A stretch of 64,000 bases of DNA from Symsagittifera roscoffensis (GCF_963678635.1 NC_087067.1:44707629-44771628), one strand, 5' to 3'. Positions 13,601 through 21,534 are shown, counted from the stretch's first letter. The notes: generated by a model from the sequence alone, not told the origin. A program made the numbers and translations.

Positions 13601-16600
13601 ATTTGTGATGACCGTGTCCGATTGTTCTGATTCTGTTATGTAATTGATTGACTTACCAGTTGGTTTTTCTTGTTGAAGGTGAATGCCCAGTTGTGGTAGT
13701 AAATTTCTACCCAGGATGTTTGCCCGTTTATTGTCAACCACCACAAATGGCGCCGTGTTTATTGTCCACCCTCCTGATTCTATAGGGGCAATCAGCCTGC
13801 CGAACGCCGGGATTTTATAACCATTGTAGCAGACCATTCTGTTGGCCTCGTCGTTTTGGTTGAGTTGAATACGTCTGGCCCTTGACACTGTATTCTCTAA
13901 TATGACCGCTGTTTTATTATTTACAAATGACGTTGGAGATCCTGTATCTACAATGAAAGTAATACTGTTATTACCAATTTTAACTCGAATGAGATGTCCT
14001 ATTAAATCGTTCGTTGTTAGTTTTCCTGCCGTTTCTTCTTCGAAGTGTACAGCATTTACGCTGTTGTCCTCTGGGTGTATGAGTTCCCATCCCGGAACGA
14101 CATCCCCTGCCTAGAGATAGTCAACATACGCCGCTATGTCTGTGTCCTGGATGTTTACTTCGGGATTTGTTTCTTCACTGATGCATTAACGTTTGAGGAA
14201 TTACAGAGTCTTGCGTAGTGTCCTTTTTTTGTGCATTTATTACATATTTTGTCTTTTGCCGGACATTGTTGGAGGTGACCGGGTCCGAACGGATTACCGC
14301 ACTTAAAACAGGATTGTTTTCTGTCTCTCTCTTGTCGTTGCGAGCTTCCCCGCTGTGGTTGTCCTCGACCTCTATTGTTTCCCCTTCTATTGTTACGGTA
14401 AGGGTCCCCTCCTCTTCTTTGAATGAACCCAACTGGTTCAGTCTTTATGCCCGTTTGTTGAGAAGGATTTGTCGATGATCCCTGCTTGCGTATTTGAATT
14501 TGATTTTCCAACCCTTTTTCCCTGCGTATTGCGTATTCAAACGCTTGCTCCGGGGTTTTGGTCTCGGCTAGTAGGTCTTTTTGTACTTCATCATTTGTCA
14601 TATTTGCTGTGAATAAGTCTCGGATAATTTCCGTTTCTAACGTGTTATTGTTGCAATTAGGACATTTGAAGTTTCCCTTAATGACCAATTCCGTGAGACC
14701 ACAGTGGACCTGTTCCAGCGTTTCTGTTTTGTTCTGCTTCCTTGTGAATGCCTCGTATCTGTCAAATGTAACATTACGGTCTTTAATGAAGAGGTGCTCT
14801 AATCTATTCCAGAATGCTCTCGTTGATATTTCTTGTATTTTTAGGTCTGGGTAATGTTGGTTCAGACGTCTTTGTCCTTCGTTTCCAAGGCTGAGATAAA
14901 TATAGCTCCTGACTTTTATGTCGGCTTCCTCCCATGTTATTCCATCCACGGTGGGTCCCAGGTTGTCCAATTGGGCACATTGGTTATCCCATTGTATCTT
15001 TTTCTCTTGGTTACGAATGTTTCTGTCCCTGGTTTGTGATTGAGTTTCCCCTTCTATAGGAAGTTCATAACCGGGTTCTTGCGGTTTTCTCACTGCGGGT
15101 GGGTCTAGTAATAGCTTTTGTAGGTTTATGCCATCTTTTGCGACAATCCCTAAGTAGAGTTGCTGATTCCATTTCTCCCACTCCGTTGGAGGTTCCGCCG
15201 AGGCTTTTTGCCAGAATGGGGCGATACCTAGTGGGTTTTTTGTTGTGAGTGCTGGCTGCGCCATGTTATACCCTCAGCCGTTAGGTGAGGTATAAGCTAT
15301 GTAATCTATGTAGTCAAAGTCTATGCTTAATCGCTAACTGAGAATAGAAATACGAAGAGTTAGAGAGCAACTTAAATTCAGTTGATAAAGTTAAGTCTGA
15401 TTCGAATCTGACCTCGAAATCATGAGAGAGACAGAGACTCATAAATAACTATTGAATATGGTGTTAGGTTTAATAGGTACTTAATTTAGATCAGACTTCT
15501 ATATGGTTAAGTTTACATAATGTTACATAAGTATATATGGTTAGCATTTAGGATGAGAACAATCTATGTATTGTTTTAGGTAGACGGAGTTCTAGTATAT
15601 CCGTATGGATAACAGTTCTAATCGGTATCTAATATATCCGTATGGATAACACCAGGCTTGATTGTTTCGACCGACTCAACCCAAGCTGTCTATGTTTCGA
15701 TTATAATTCGACTCGACTTGAGTTTCGACTATGAGTTCGACTATAGGGCCTTCTCGACTATGGATTTTCGGTCGAATTTTGACATATTTTCGACCCGCCC
15801 GCGCGGTCGGATCATGAAGCGCAGACTTTGACCCGGGTTGTTCTTTTCAGAGGCCTTGCAGTCTGAGGTGGACATTAAGGAGATGACAATATTGGAAGTC
15901 ACTCTGTCTCTGGTCGTCGGCTGTCTCTCCATCGCCCTCTGCTACCTCATTGGTATAATATTATCTCCTTTTTCCTATGAGTAGTCCAACTGTAAGATTT
16001 AATAAAAGGTTTTTATTTTTTTTTTCAAAATTTGCATCCAAATTTGTTGTTAACTTTTCATAGGTCAAGTAAAAAAAATTTTCCGTGCTCTTTCAAAACC
16101 GAGGCCCTATTTGCCAAAAATTTTAATTATTTGTCAAAAAACAAATCAGTTTAAAAAAAAAACCGCGCTATAATGCCGTTTTTGGGCGCTTTTTTGAAGG
16201 ATGTGACCATGTTTGTTCGGCGTTCCGTCCCCCGTTTTTCAAAAGTATTGGCGCCTTTGTTAGTAAATATTGGCGTTAGTTATTCTTCATTCATCGAAAT
16301 AATTTTGTTGCCTTGTACATGTGTCATGTCTACAGGGGTGTTAGTGATCTGTGTGAAGAAGATTAGGACCCTAGAGGACCTAGCAACAGGGGTCAAGTTT
16401 TCCGAACATCAGCAGTACAGTACACAAAGATCGCAGCAACACCATCAGATGAACGAGTCAAACAACAACACACTAACAGGCAAGAGTTCATTTTTTGCCA
16501 TAGCTAAATAGGGGAAGATAGTTTACTTGCTTGAAAGTAAACTTTTTCAGCCAATCATATTTGAGCATAGTGCATGCAGGCTCTACTGCTTGAATTTGTC

Positions 16601-17192
16601 ATTTAATTTTACTGCCGATATCGTTCACTTGGTCTTGCTAAATGGGGGGGGGGGGGGTTCAAATGGGCCGTTGATATTTTTGCGAAGACAGAAATCAGAC
16701 TTATGGTGATAACTTTTCAAAAGTTTTTCAGCCGCTTCTGTTGTTAGTTAGTTTAGCGAGTCCACTCTGTCCAATCCAGAGATCTTGGGCCCAACTGTTA
16801 TTAAGCGTTTTGAATAGCTGCGCATGAGAGACAACGTTGAAGCGTGTTTCTATGTCGGCAGTGTTTGACGCCAGCTGCACCTCGCATGAAGCTCCTAGTT
16901 AGGTATGGAGGGCTCGCTTCTGTTGTAGTTGGGATCTGTAAGCATGATAATTCTAGCACTGAAAAAGCTATTTTCAGAACTTTCAAAAAAAGTTTATGCG
17001 CGCGGTATGATTCTAAATTTTCCATACGAACCATATATGGATGTATATGGTTGTGCATCATCTTCTATGGTGGGAAAACCGGGACCGCCTACCCCACCCA
17101 TGGATCCATGGATTAATACCCTTTTACAACCAAATGATCACCCCTTTTCAATACCTTTTGCGACATCCGTTCTGCCCGACGCTAAAGCTTAG
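1455..17192 (+). CDS. Ig/FN3 single-pass cell-surface protein, 5' incomplete (ten exons)
   Basis: Ten exons join with every phase matching: 1455-1610, 1951-2153, 2599-2754, 3077-3226, 3731-3843, 4012-4113, 6991-7165, 15851-15952, 16336-16479 and 16978-17192, giving about 505 residues ending in TAG. The order is the last strand of an Ig domain, a complete Ig domain (FYC, WYLNG, LVWC), a second Ig domain (ISC, VFWYRG, DYKC), an FN3 domain (VNLSW to FVRACNEAG), a transmembrane helix (ILEVTLSLVVGCLSIALCYL) and a cytoplasmic tail of about 120 residues. Sequons NVT, NTS, NLS and NYT lie in the ectodomain. Such proteins act at the plasma membrane in adhesion or recognition. The layout recalls nephrin, sidestep or IgSF9-type proteins, but no specific orthologue is recognised. 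The signal peptide and N-terminal exons lie before the window. Intron 7 carries an antisense retrotransposon and intron 9 appears to be GC-AG. Confidence 0.88.
1951..2153 (+). CDS. IgSF gene, exon b: Ig domain second half
   Basis: The acceptor is AATAATCAAG and the donor GTACGT. It begins with the core tryptophan (WYLNG) and contains the second cysteine in LVWCSS, closing the Ig fold begun in the previous exon. It ends in phase 1. The codons are markedly more GC-rich than the flanking introns, as in the other exons of this gene. Confidence 0.87.
2599..2754 (+). CDS. IgSF gene, exon c: second Ig domain, first half
   Basis: The polypyrimidine tract plus AAG acceptor and GTTAGT donor bound a phase 1 to phase 1 exon. 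It encodes a canonical Ig start with sequon NTS, the cysteine in TISCTV, then GRPTPEVFWYRG. Reading past the donor gives an immediate stop, which supports the splice. Confidence 0.88.
3077..3226 (+). CDS. IgSF gene, exon d: second Ig domain, second half
   Basis: The acceptor is GTGTTTAG and the donor GTGAGT, phase 1 to phase 1. It encodes the charged strand region and the classic GDYKCTASNTFG motif holding the second Ig cysteine. This matches the half domain in the preceding exon. Confidence 0.88.
3502..3674 (+). mobile_element. hAT-like MITE family F3, internally deleted copy
   Basis: The 173-bp element begins CAGGGATGGATCTAGG and ends with the inverted counterpart. It is flanked by an 8-bp near-perfect target duplication, GACTGTAT (3494-3501) and GACTGAAT (3675-3682). 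An 8-bp duplication and a CAGGG terminus fit hAT-superfamily non-autonomous elements. It lies in an intron of the IgSF gene and contains a run of C near 3650. Confidence 0.8.
3731..3843 (+). CDS. IgSF gene, exon e: FN3 domain start
   Basis: The acceptor is TGTTATAG and the donor GTTGTT, phase 1 to phase 0. It encodes PPSL, a linker and VNLSWVPA, the B-strand tryptophan signature of fibronectin type III, and ends at HTWYQ. Confidence 0.83.
3977..4006 (+). mobile_element. 30-bp left-end remnant of MITE family F3
   Basis: The sequence GGGCGGATCTAGGATTTTCT followed by CGACTTT matches the left end of the F3 MITE, and nothing further of the element follows. It sits directly upstream of the acceptor of the next IgSF exon at 4010-4011. 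Confidence 0.55.
4012..4113 (+). CDS. IgSF gene, exon f: FN3 domain middle
   Basis: The acceptor is CTTTATCGCAG and the donor GTAACT, phase 0 to phase 0, 34 codons. It continues the FN3 strand as VWYLTSVTL and then has a hydrophilic Gly/Asp/Glu-rich loop (GGGDGEEGARE), longer than a typical FN3 loop. Confidence 0.8.
4212..4345 (+). mobile_element. Repeat family F2, left-end fragment
   Basis: TCCGACCATT followed by a short poly-A segment and CACGCAAAATCAGG resembles the left parts of the F2 copies at 21153 and 31691. No right terminus follows, so this is a truncated or badly diverged copy. Confidence 0.45.
4712..5232 (+). mobile_element. Repeat family F1, full-length copy A
   Basis: The left end TTGTTCCGAC is followed at once by a hairpin (CTTTCG-ATA-CGAAAG). 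A central palindrome (GCGCGA-TATATT-TCGCGC) lies near 4944-4965. The right end has AGTCGGAACATT, a hairpin (CAGGGC-TTC-GCCCTG) and CGAGCAGTCTTGTT. It encodes no protein. See the copies at 5349, 27713, 33736, 34639, 37050, 38281, 39309, 39902 and 45314. Confidence 0.85.
5349..5741 (+). mobile_element. Repeat family F1, diverged copy B
   Basis: It starts GTTCCAACTTTTGTGAAG, follows the F1 layout through the central palindrome and ends GAGCAGTCTTGTT. The right-hand hairpin segment is missing. It begins about 120 bp after copy A in the same orientation. Confidence 0.75.
5800..6190. repeat. C-rich to G-rich switch region with homopolymer and GT runs
   Basis: From about 5815 to 5970 the plus strand is strongly C-rich, with a long C run near 5849-5862. 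From about 5975 to 6180 it becomes strongly G-rich, with a GT microsatellite near 6068-6081. Long open frames here are low-complexity (Pro/His/Thr) and not credible genes. It lies in an IgSF intron. Confidence 0.75.
6550..6880 (+). mobile_element. hAT-like MITE family F3, complete copy
   Basis: The 331-bp element begins CAGGGGCGGATCTAGG and ends with a decayed inverted terminus (AAATCCGCTACCA). Flanks ATTGTATC (6542-6549) and ATTGTGTC (6881-6888) form an 8-bp target duplication with one mismatch. The inside shares the TTGGCGCC and CCTTTGGGTCGG blocks with the copy at 1-239. No coding capacity. Confidence 0.82.
6991..7165 (+). CDS. IgSF gene, exon g: FN3 domain end
   Basis: The acceptor is TTTGTTTAG and the donor GTCAGT, phase 0 to phase 1. 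It encodes sequon NYT and the FN3 hallmark GNFYHLFVRACNEAGCS, then a short linker towards the membrane. The following intron runs to 15850 and contains the antisense LTR retrotransposon. Confidence 0.87.
7230..7690 (+). repeat. GTCGAAAC-rich tract and F3 remnant
   Basis: From 7235 to about 7325 the motif GTCGAAAC/GATCGAAA recurs. From about 7535 the sequence loosely follows the F3 MITE (GGTCTAG at the start, then the GAGxTxxCCCAAATCACT and GACCCTATTTTG blocks). The termini are not recognisable. Confidence 0.4.
8092..8096. repeat. Target site duplication CCAGG (left)
   Basis: CCAGG directly precedes the LTR at 8097 and recurs directly after the other LTR at 15652-15656. A 5-bp duplication is standard for Ty3/Gypsy integrases. 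Confidence 0.9.
8097..8484 (-). repeat. 3' LTR of the Gypsy-type element
   Basis: The 388-bp LTR has TGTTAT/ATAACA ends. It matches the LTR at 15264-15651 except at two sites, one seven bases from the left edge and one at about 8301. It contains a short internal duplication of TATCCGTATGGATAAC near its right edge. A pol-frame open reading segment runs into it and stops at 8425. Confidence 0.95.
8485..8498 (-). promoter_or_regulatory. Polypurine tract of the Gypsy-type element
   Basis: Directly adjoining the 3' LTR, the minus strand reads AGAAACAGGGGGAA, the purine run expected to prime plus-strand DNA synthesis during reverse transcription. Confidence 0.8.
11893..11968 (-). repeat. 30-bp tandem repeat in the RNase H to integrase linker
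   Basis: Units with a 30-bp period starting at 11899, 11929 and 11959 share the core ACGGAGAGTGATTTGAAAT. In the integrase frame they encode a ten-residue Ser/Asn/Pro repeat (SNHSPSNPNI type), about two and a half copies. It lies just downstream of the frame change. Confidence 0.75.
11990..14154 (-). pseudogene. Protease, reverse transcriptase and RNase H (pol frame a), three amber stops
   Basis: One frame runs from just after gag to 11990. The aspartic protease has VDTGSPTSF with DTGS at 13937-13948 and the flap-distal ILGRNLL motif. Reverse transcriptase follows, with the catalytic motif FLDDIL (Asp-Asp at 12995-13000). RNase H shows CDAS, then ELELLAAVWA and TDQQTL. These enzymes mature the polyproteins and copy RNA into DNA in the cytoplasmic particle. 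TAG codons interrupt the frame at 14111-14113 (before protease), 12695-12697 (between RT and RNase H) and 12536-12538 (in RNase H after CDASR). The copy as sequenced would not make an uninterrupted enzyme unless ambers are read through. Frame identity and spacing are otherwise intact, consistent with recent damage. Confidence 0.9.
14155..15264 (-). CDS. Gag of the Gypsy-type element
   Basis: The 369-residue open frame encodes the structural capsid and nucleocapsid polyprotein. The N-terminal half has the Trp-rich capsid start (PPTEWEKWNQQLY). The C-terminal part is Arg/Gly/Gln-rich (nucleic-acid binding) and has two zinc knuckles, a variant CFKCGNPFGPGHLQQC and a canonical CNKCTKKGHYARLC (CX2CX4HX4C). 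The ATG is formed by the last base of the 5' LTR plus the first two bases of the primer binding site. A TGA lies in frame four codons upstream and no later Met precedes the conserved region, so this start is well supported. The frame is intact, unlike pol, and pol follows in another frame. Confidence 0.93.
   Translation of the reverse strand: MAQPALTTKNPLGIAPFWQKASAEPPTEWEKWNQQLYLGIVAKDGINLQKLLLDPPAVRKPQEPGYELPIEGETQSQTRDRNIRNQEKKIQWDNQCAQLDNLGPTVDGITWEEADIKVRSYIYLSLGNEGQRRLNQHYPDLKIQEISTRAFWNRLEHLFIKDRNVTFDRYEAFTRKQNKTETLEQVHCGLTELVIKGNFKCPNCNNNTLETEIIRDLFTANMTNDEVQKDLLAETKTPEQAFEYAIRREKGLENQIQIRKQGSSTNPSQQTGIKTEPVGFIQRRGGDPYRNNRRGNNRGRGQPQRGSSQRQERDRKQSCFKCGNPFGPGHLQQCPAKDKICNKCTKKGHYARLCNSSNVNASVKKQIPK
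15247..15263 (-). promoter_or_regulatory. Primer binding site of the Gypsy-type element
   Basis: Directly after the 5' LTR the minus strand reads TGGCGCAGCCAGC. TGG pairs with the tRNA 3' CCA, and the next base implies discriminator base G. Several serine tRNAs end similarly, but the exact tRNA is not established. It overlaps the gag start codon. Confidence 0.65.
15264..15651 (-). repeat. 5' LTR of the Gypsy-type element
   Basis: The 388-bp LTR is identical in length to the 3' LTR at 8097-8484 with two substitutions. It should carry the promoter and polyadenylation signals of the element. It is followed by the target duplication CCAGG at 15652-15656. Confidence 0.95.
15657..15800. repeat. 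TTTCGA/TCGACT-rich tract
   Basis: Short motifs TTTCGA, TCGACT and their complements recur about a dozen times. Similar sequence lies on the other side of the retrotransposon at 8040-8091 and at 7235-7325, so the element was inserted into a pre-existing repeat tract. Confidence 0.55.
15851..15952 (+). CDS. IgSF gene, exon h: membrane-proximal stalk and TM start
   Basis: The acceptor is TTCTTTTCAG and the donor GTATAA, phase 1 to phase 1. It encodes an acidic stalk (QSEVDIKEM) and most of the single transmembrane helix (TLSLVVGCLSIALCYLIG). Confidence 0.85.
15990..16290 (+). mobile_element. Possible F3 MITE remnant
   Basis: Blocks resembling the F3 interior recur in order: TTTTCATAGGTCAAGTAAA, TTTTCCGTGCTCT, GAGGCCCTATTT and ATTGGCGCC near 16248. 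No termini are visible. It lies inside the intron that splits the TM region of the IgSF gene. Confidence 0.35.
16336..16479 (+). CDS. IgSF gene, exon i: TM end and cytoplasmic tail
   Basis: The acceptor is TGTCTACAG. It finishes the helix (VLVICV) and continues with a basic stop-transfer (KKIR) and a Gln/His/Asn-rich tail. The best 3' boundary is CAG|GCAAGA, a GC-type donor, because its phase 1 end joins correctly to the exon at 16978. If unspliced the frame would continue ten more codons to TAG at 16509. Confidence 0.78.
16978..17192 (+). CDS. IgSF gene, exon j: terminal cytoplasmic exon
   Basis: The acceptor is GCTATTTTCAG. The two first bases complete a Glu codon with the preceding exon, and 71 codons follow to TAG. 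The tail has two close tyrosines in EPYMDVYG and a proline-rich stretch (KPGPPTPPMDP), plausible docking sites for SH2/SH3-type partners by inference. Confidence 0.75.
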
Positions 17193-17277
17193 AAAAAGGG
17201 CGGAGAGCATGCTAATTATTCAATCTTAATCGCGTAACTTAGACTTTTGGCGAAGGAGAGGGTTTTAAGCAGCCTAA

Positions 17278-17283
17278 AATAAA
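17278..17283 (+). terminator. Candidate polyadenylation signal of the IgSF gene
   Basis: AATAAA lies about 86 bases after the TAG of the terminal exon. Position and sequence are right for the host gene, but AT-rich DNA gives chance matches. Confidence 0.5.
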
Positions 17284-17410
17284 AGAGCCTTTTATATCTA
17301 TTTGGTTGCAATATTTGCAACAATTTGTGACCAATTTTCAGCAACTGTTTTCGCATAAGAAAAATCCTAGATCCTTTCCATTCCATCAACCTAACGATTC
17401 TATAATATTA

Positions 17411-17700
17411 TGTCTATGATTATATAATGATCGACGATAATTGTATCATGATATACGATGATGACAATGCGACTATGTAGCAGCTAGATGATGTTGAACG
17501 ATGTTCAATGAAAGTGCCGGTTCGATCTGATCATAGCATGGCTACCTTATTTGATGTCTATGATTATGTAATGATTGACAATGATTATATAATAAATGAT
17601 GCACGATGATATAACGATTATGTAACAGTAAGATGATGTTGAAGGATATTCAATGAAAGTGCCGGTTGGATCCAATCAGAGCATGGCCATTCCTAGAAGC
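17411..17700 (+). repeat. Two-copy tandem duplication, unit about 145 bp
   Basis: ATGTCTATGATTATxTAATGAT starts both units (17411 and about 17557). Each ends with the block CAATGAAAGTGCCGGTT plus an AGCATGGC motif. The units differ by substitutions and small indels. The duplicated sequence is rich in ATGAT/ACGAT motifs. Confidence 0.75.
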
Positions 17701-20700
17701 TATCTGGCACAACTGGACGCAGCCGGAGCAATGAAGGAGTCTATCGCCTAACCACTATTTCCAAGGATGCTCCACTCCAGATCTCATCAAACACTAAATT
17801 TTTAAACTTTTTAAATTTTTTTGGTTATAACTCCCAGAATGGTTATCACGGTTGGTTATAACGGATAACTCGTATTGTAAATAATGGCTTAAATAAGTTT
17901 ACTCGAAAATCCTCCAAACTGAAAGGCGTCAACTCAAGGTTCGGTAATCACTGTAGTGTGCAAAATTGCGGTGGTAGGCAAACAAGCCAAAGGCCAACAA
18001 ACCGAAAAGCCAACTAAGCGAAAATTGGATTACCATTTCAACCAGCCAAAAATGAATATTGTTATTCAACAAAACAAAACAACAAAGTGTCATTGATGCA
18101 ATTTCGGCTTCAAGATTTGGCGGTTTGTTGATTATCCGCCCAAATATCCCATGGGGTTATGCTGAAACATTTCAGATCGGGTAATTCGATTGATTTGGGT
18201 CAGGAAGTTTTGATAAAATTTAACTACCTTAAAAAATTCTATCAAAACTATCAAGAACTTGTGGGTAGATTCGGTCTTCTAATACCACCTTCTGTTGGCG
18301 ATGTCGCATTTTACAGTGCTAATTTTATCGTTTTTACAAGGCTCAAAAAATTTTTTGATCTCTTTAACAAAATCTCCCCTCGTGTATCTAGTAACGAGTG
18401 TACACTCTATAAGAAAATAAATCAATGGTTAAGTATATGAGAATTTTATACCTAGTAACGAATCTCCCACTTTTTGAAAAAGGGGGATATTTTTAAAGAG
18501 ATTCAAAATGAAGTTGATTTGATAGATAAGAGAGGATAGAAATAACCAAAAAGCTAATATTCGGTTCCAAATTTTTCCGCTTTAAATAATTTTGTATGGA
18601 CATGATTGGTATATTTGTATACTCTATTGATGATGCAGCTTTCTCATATTTTTATCAAAATAAATATTCAAAAAATCATCTGTTATCCGTTTCTTAGAGT
18701 TGTGATAAAAAATCACCAAGAGTTCCAAAAATGACTATGGCCGGAAAATTAGCTAAGCTCTGTGAAAAGAAATTTTAATTGGAACAAAATTAGGTGCCCA
18801 GTTTGGAATTGATCTCTAATTGTTGTAAAAATCTCACACCAGGACACAGACAAACGAGAGTAATTCTTTCATTAAATTAACTCTTTGTCATCTAAGCAAG
18901 AATTTAGAGTTTTCTAAAAGTATCGTGCAAACAGCCGAATGGTCGAACATCAAAAAATTGAAGTTTTAGTTCGGGCAACCAAAAACGAGCTTCACGAGAG
19001 CCAAAAAATGAAACATTTTTAAAAAGTAGGATAGAATCCGATTTATACTGTGTGCTCAAAAGACTAGTCCTTAACTTCTAATTACAAACCACGTCGAAGT
19101 TATTAAAATAAAATTAAACGTAATCAAACGCAATTATATCAAATACTGGTATTTTAAACTGGACGCCGGCAAAGCAAACTTTTTCTAATTTTTGCTGCTC
19201 TCACTTAATGCTTTAAAAAATGTTTGCAATTGATTGTTGGATCTAGCGGATGTTTGAAACGTGTGATATTATCAAAACCAGCTTTATAAAATTCTTCATG
19301 TATTCTGAACTATGTTGAAACGCTGCTCAAAATGCATGCTTTCCTAAACTTGCATTCTCTAACTATATGACATTTTTTCCCGTGACGTATAGTAAATGCA
19401 TTTCGATTATAAATTTGAAATTACCGTTTTTGAATTTTCTTCAAGTATTTAAATAAAATTAGATTAGCTAGTTTCAAAAACACTTTCTTAATACTTAGAG
19501 AAAGAATCGTTTGCAATCATGAATTCTACTCAATATAATTTTTGAAAAAAAGATGTATAATTTCTGAAATTTACCTATATTGCTTTTATGACTTGATTGT
19601 AAGCATCAAAACTTATCACTCTCAGAGAAATATAATCTTCAGAAAAAAATTGCTTAGCGAATTCTGGTAGAATGTTTGGCTAAATTTTGGCTAGTGACTA
19701 GCAGAGAAACTATAAAAAGAAAAGAATTGACAAAATTATGAAATTTGAGAAAAAAAATAAAGTTAGCAATTTTAAAGTCAACACAAAAAAAAACACCGGC
19801 AAATGACAAGGTGACGGGTCTGATATAAACAAAGAACTTAAAAACGAGCAAAACAAACAAAATGAAGCATTTTGGCGTGTAACTGAACGAGTTAATCGGT
19901 GAGCGTATAATTCTTTCACAACTTGCTTGCCTTCAAATCGAATGAAATTAAGACCAACTGCTGTAATATATAGTGATTCAATATTCGGCTAATAATTTTC
20001 TTCTAATTGGGTGCCTTCCTTCTGCCTTGTTTGCTGTACTGCCTCTCATAGTTGGTTTCTAAGTTAACTGTCTGGATCAGACCCGTCTCCTTGTCATTCA
20101 CCAATACACTCAAGCGTCACATAGTCTAATCCTCGGACATAATGAGTTATAATAGCTCGAAAATAAAACATTAACATCCTACCAGAATTCGCTAAACTAT
20201 ATTTCTCTGAAGAATATACTTCTCTGAGAGGGATAACTTTTCAACCAATTCATTGACTTAAAACCAACTCAATGGTTTAAAAACTTCTTAGGAAGTAACA
20301 AAAATGAGTTTTCTATAGTGGTAGAAAAATATTATTTTAGAATTTTTGATATCCACCACCACCTTTTCATGAATTATTTAGTTCATAATGTCTGTTTAAC
20401 AAATTGTTAAGCTCCAGAATTAAACTTGCACTATACACGTATTTAACTTATGATCAACACTCATCTCTTGTCCTACAACAAAAACTATGAATCAAATTCC
20501 CAGGCACTGCATGAATCTGAATGAGCTTGATTTGCATGATTTGAGTTACTGACATTGCTCTTAAAAATCTTCAAAACACTACTGAGGCGTAACAGTAGCC
20601 TTTGAAATTTTATGGGTATTTAACAGTTAATGTTTTTTTTCTGTCAATTTAATCTTCTAAAATTTATTTCTGAAATTATAAAGTTTTCAGATAACGTTTT

Positions 20701-21152
20701 TTCAAATAATTGATTCAGGCACAACAAAATTGATTCCGTTGACTTGATAAATTGAGGTTCAAAATTTTCGTATTTGATTTTTTTTCCATTAGGTAAAAGA
20801 TTGAAAAATTCCCATTTCTAAGATTTTTTTCGTTTTATCATTTGTTTTTCCAGGTTTAATTTAAAATAAACTGCAATATTTTTATACTCAGTGGGCAGTC
20901 ACTTTACATTTGAATGCAGTAAATTTAAAAACTCAAAAGTCAATTTTTTTTTCTTTTTTCACCGGAAATCAGGTTTAAATTTCGTAAGAAGCTATGGTAA
21001 GTTTCTATGGTGACGAAAAATTGTAATTGTAAATTTTCTATAACTGTTATTGTTTCAATCATCAATAGGTTTGCAATTCGAATCGATCTAATTTTAAAAC
21101 GATGATATGATTTGCGAAAAAACTTAAATCAAGTTCAGTCACTATAACTTTT

Positions 21153-21534
21153 TTGTTCCGACCATTGAAAATAGTTAGGAACATTGTATTTGGGTGTATT
21201 TTAGTTTTTTCTTTACTTTTCCCACGCAGAATTAAATACCAAAAATAATCATTGGACTGGATTCGAGTGATATATCAAATTAAAGTTCCTTCAGCTGTAA
21301 TTTGAGCAGCCTTAAATGGTTTCCAAAAATTCCCAGTTTCGAGGAATTTTTTGATTTTCGTCTCATTTTGAAGGAATAACGCGAACAAGTAACGTTCGTT
21401 CTAGGAAACTTTACTTTTTTAGACTATTAGGCTCACACAAACTAGATTTTACTATACAAAAAAAAACTAATGATTTTGTTGAAAAATTTTTGAAATGTTC
21501 TGTGCTCCTTGCACAGCAACCGGCTATCTTTGTT
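21153..21534 (+). mobile_element. Repeat family F2, copy near 21.3 kb
   Basis: The left end is TGTTCCGACCATTG followed by ACGCAGAATTAAATACC. The right end is AAATGTT, then a hairpin (CTGTGCTCCTTGCACAG with TGTGC/GCACA stem), then CCGGCTATCTTTGTT. The end layout parallels family F1 with different stem sequence. No coding capacity. Confidence 0.65.

Larger units (their letters stand above)
8097..15651 (-). mobile_element. Ty3/Gypsy-type LTR retrotransposon, complete but mutated
   Basis: The element has 388-bp LTRs (TGTTAT...ATAACA) at both ends, differing at only two positions, and a 5-bp target duplication CCAGG. On the minus strand the order is gag with zinc knuckles, aspartic protease, reverse transcriptase, RNase H and integrase, the order that defines Ty3/Gypsy. 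No envelope gene is seen. The polypurine tract is at 8485-8498 (minus: AGAAACAGGGGGAA). The primer binding site begins TGGCGCAGCC at 15263. Reading frames are broken by TAG codons at 14111-14113, 12695-12697 and 12536-12538 and a TAA at 9301-9303, plus a frame change near 11990-12075. It sits in an intron of the IgSF gene in antisense orientation. Confidence 0.95.

Noticed and set aside
9301..14113. Genetic code with TAG as sense codon
   Set aside because: Host exons end in TAG and TAA normally (IgSF gene TAG at 17190-17192), and dead LINEs contain all stop types, so there is no support for recoding.
18159..18440. 93-codon plus-strand frame
   Set aside because: No recognisable domain, AT-driven composition and no splice or expression context.
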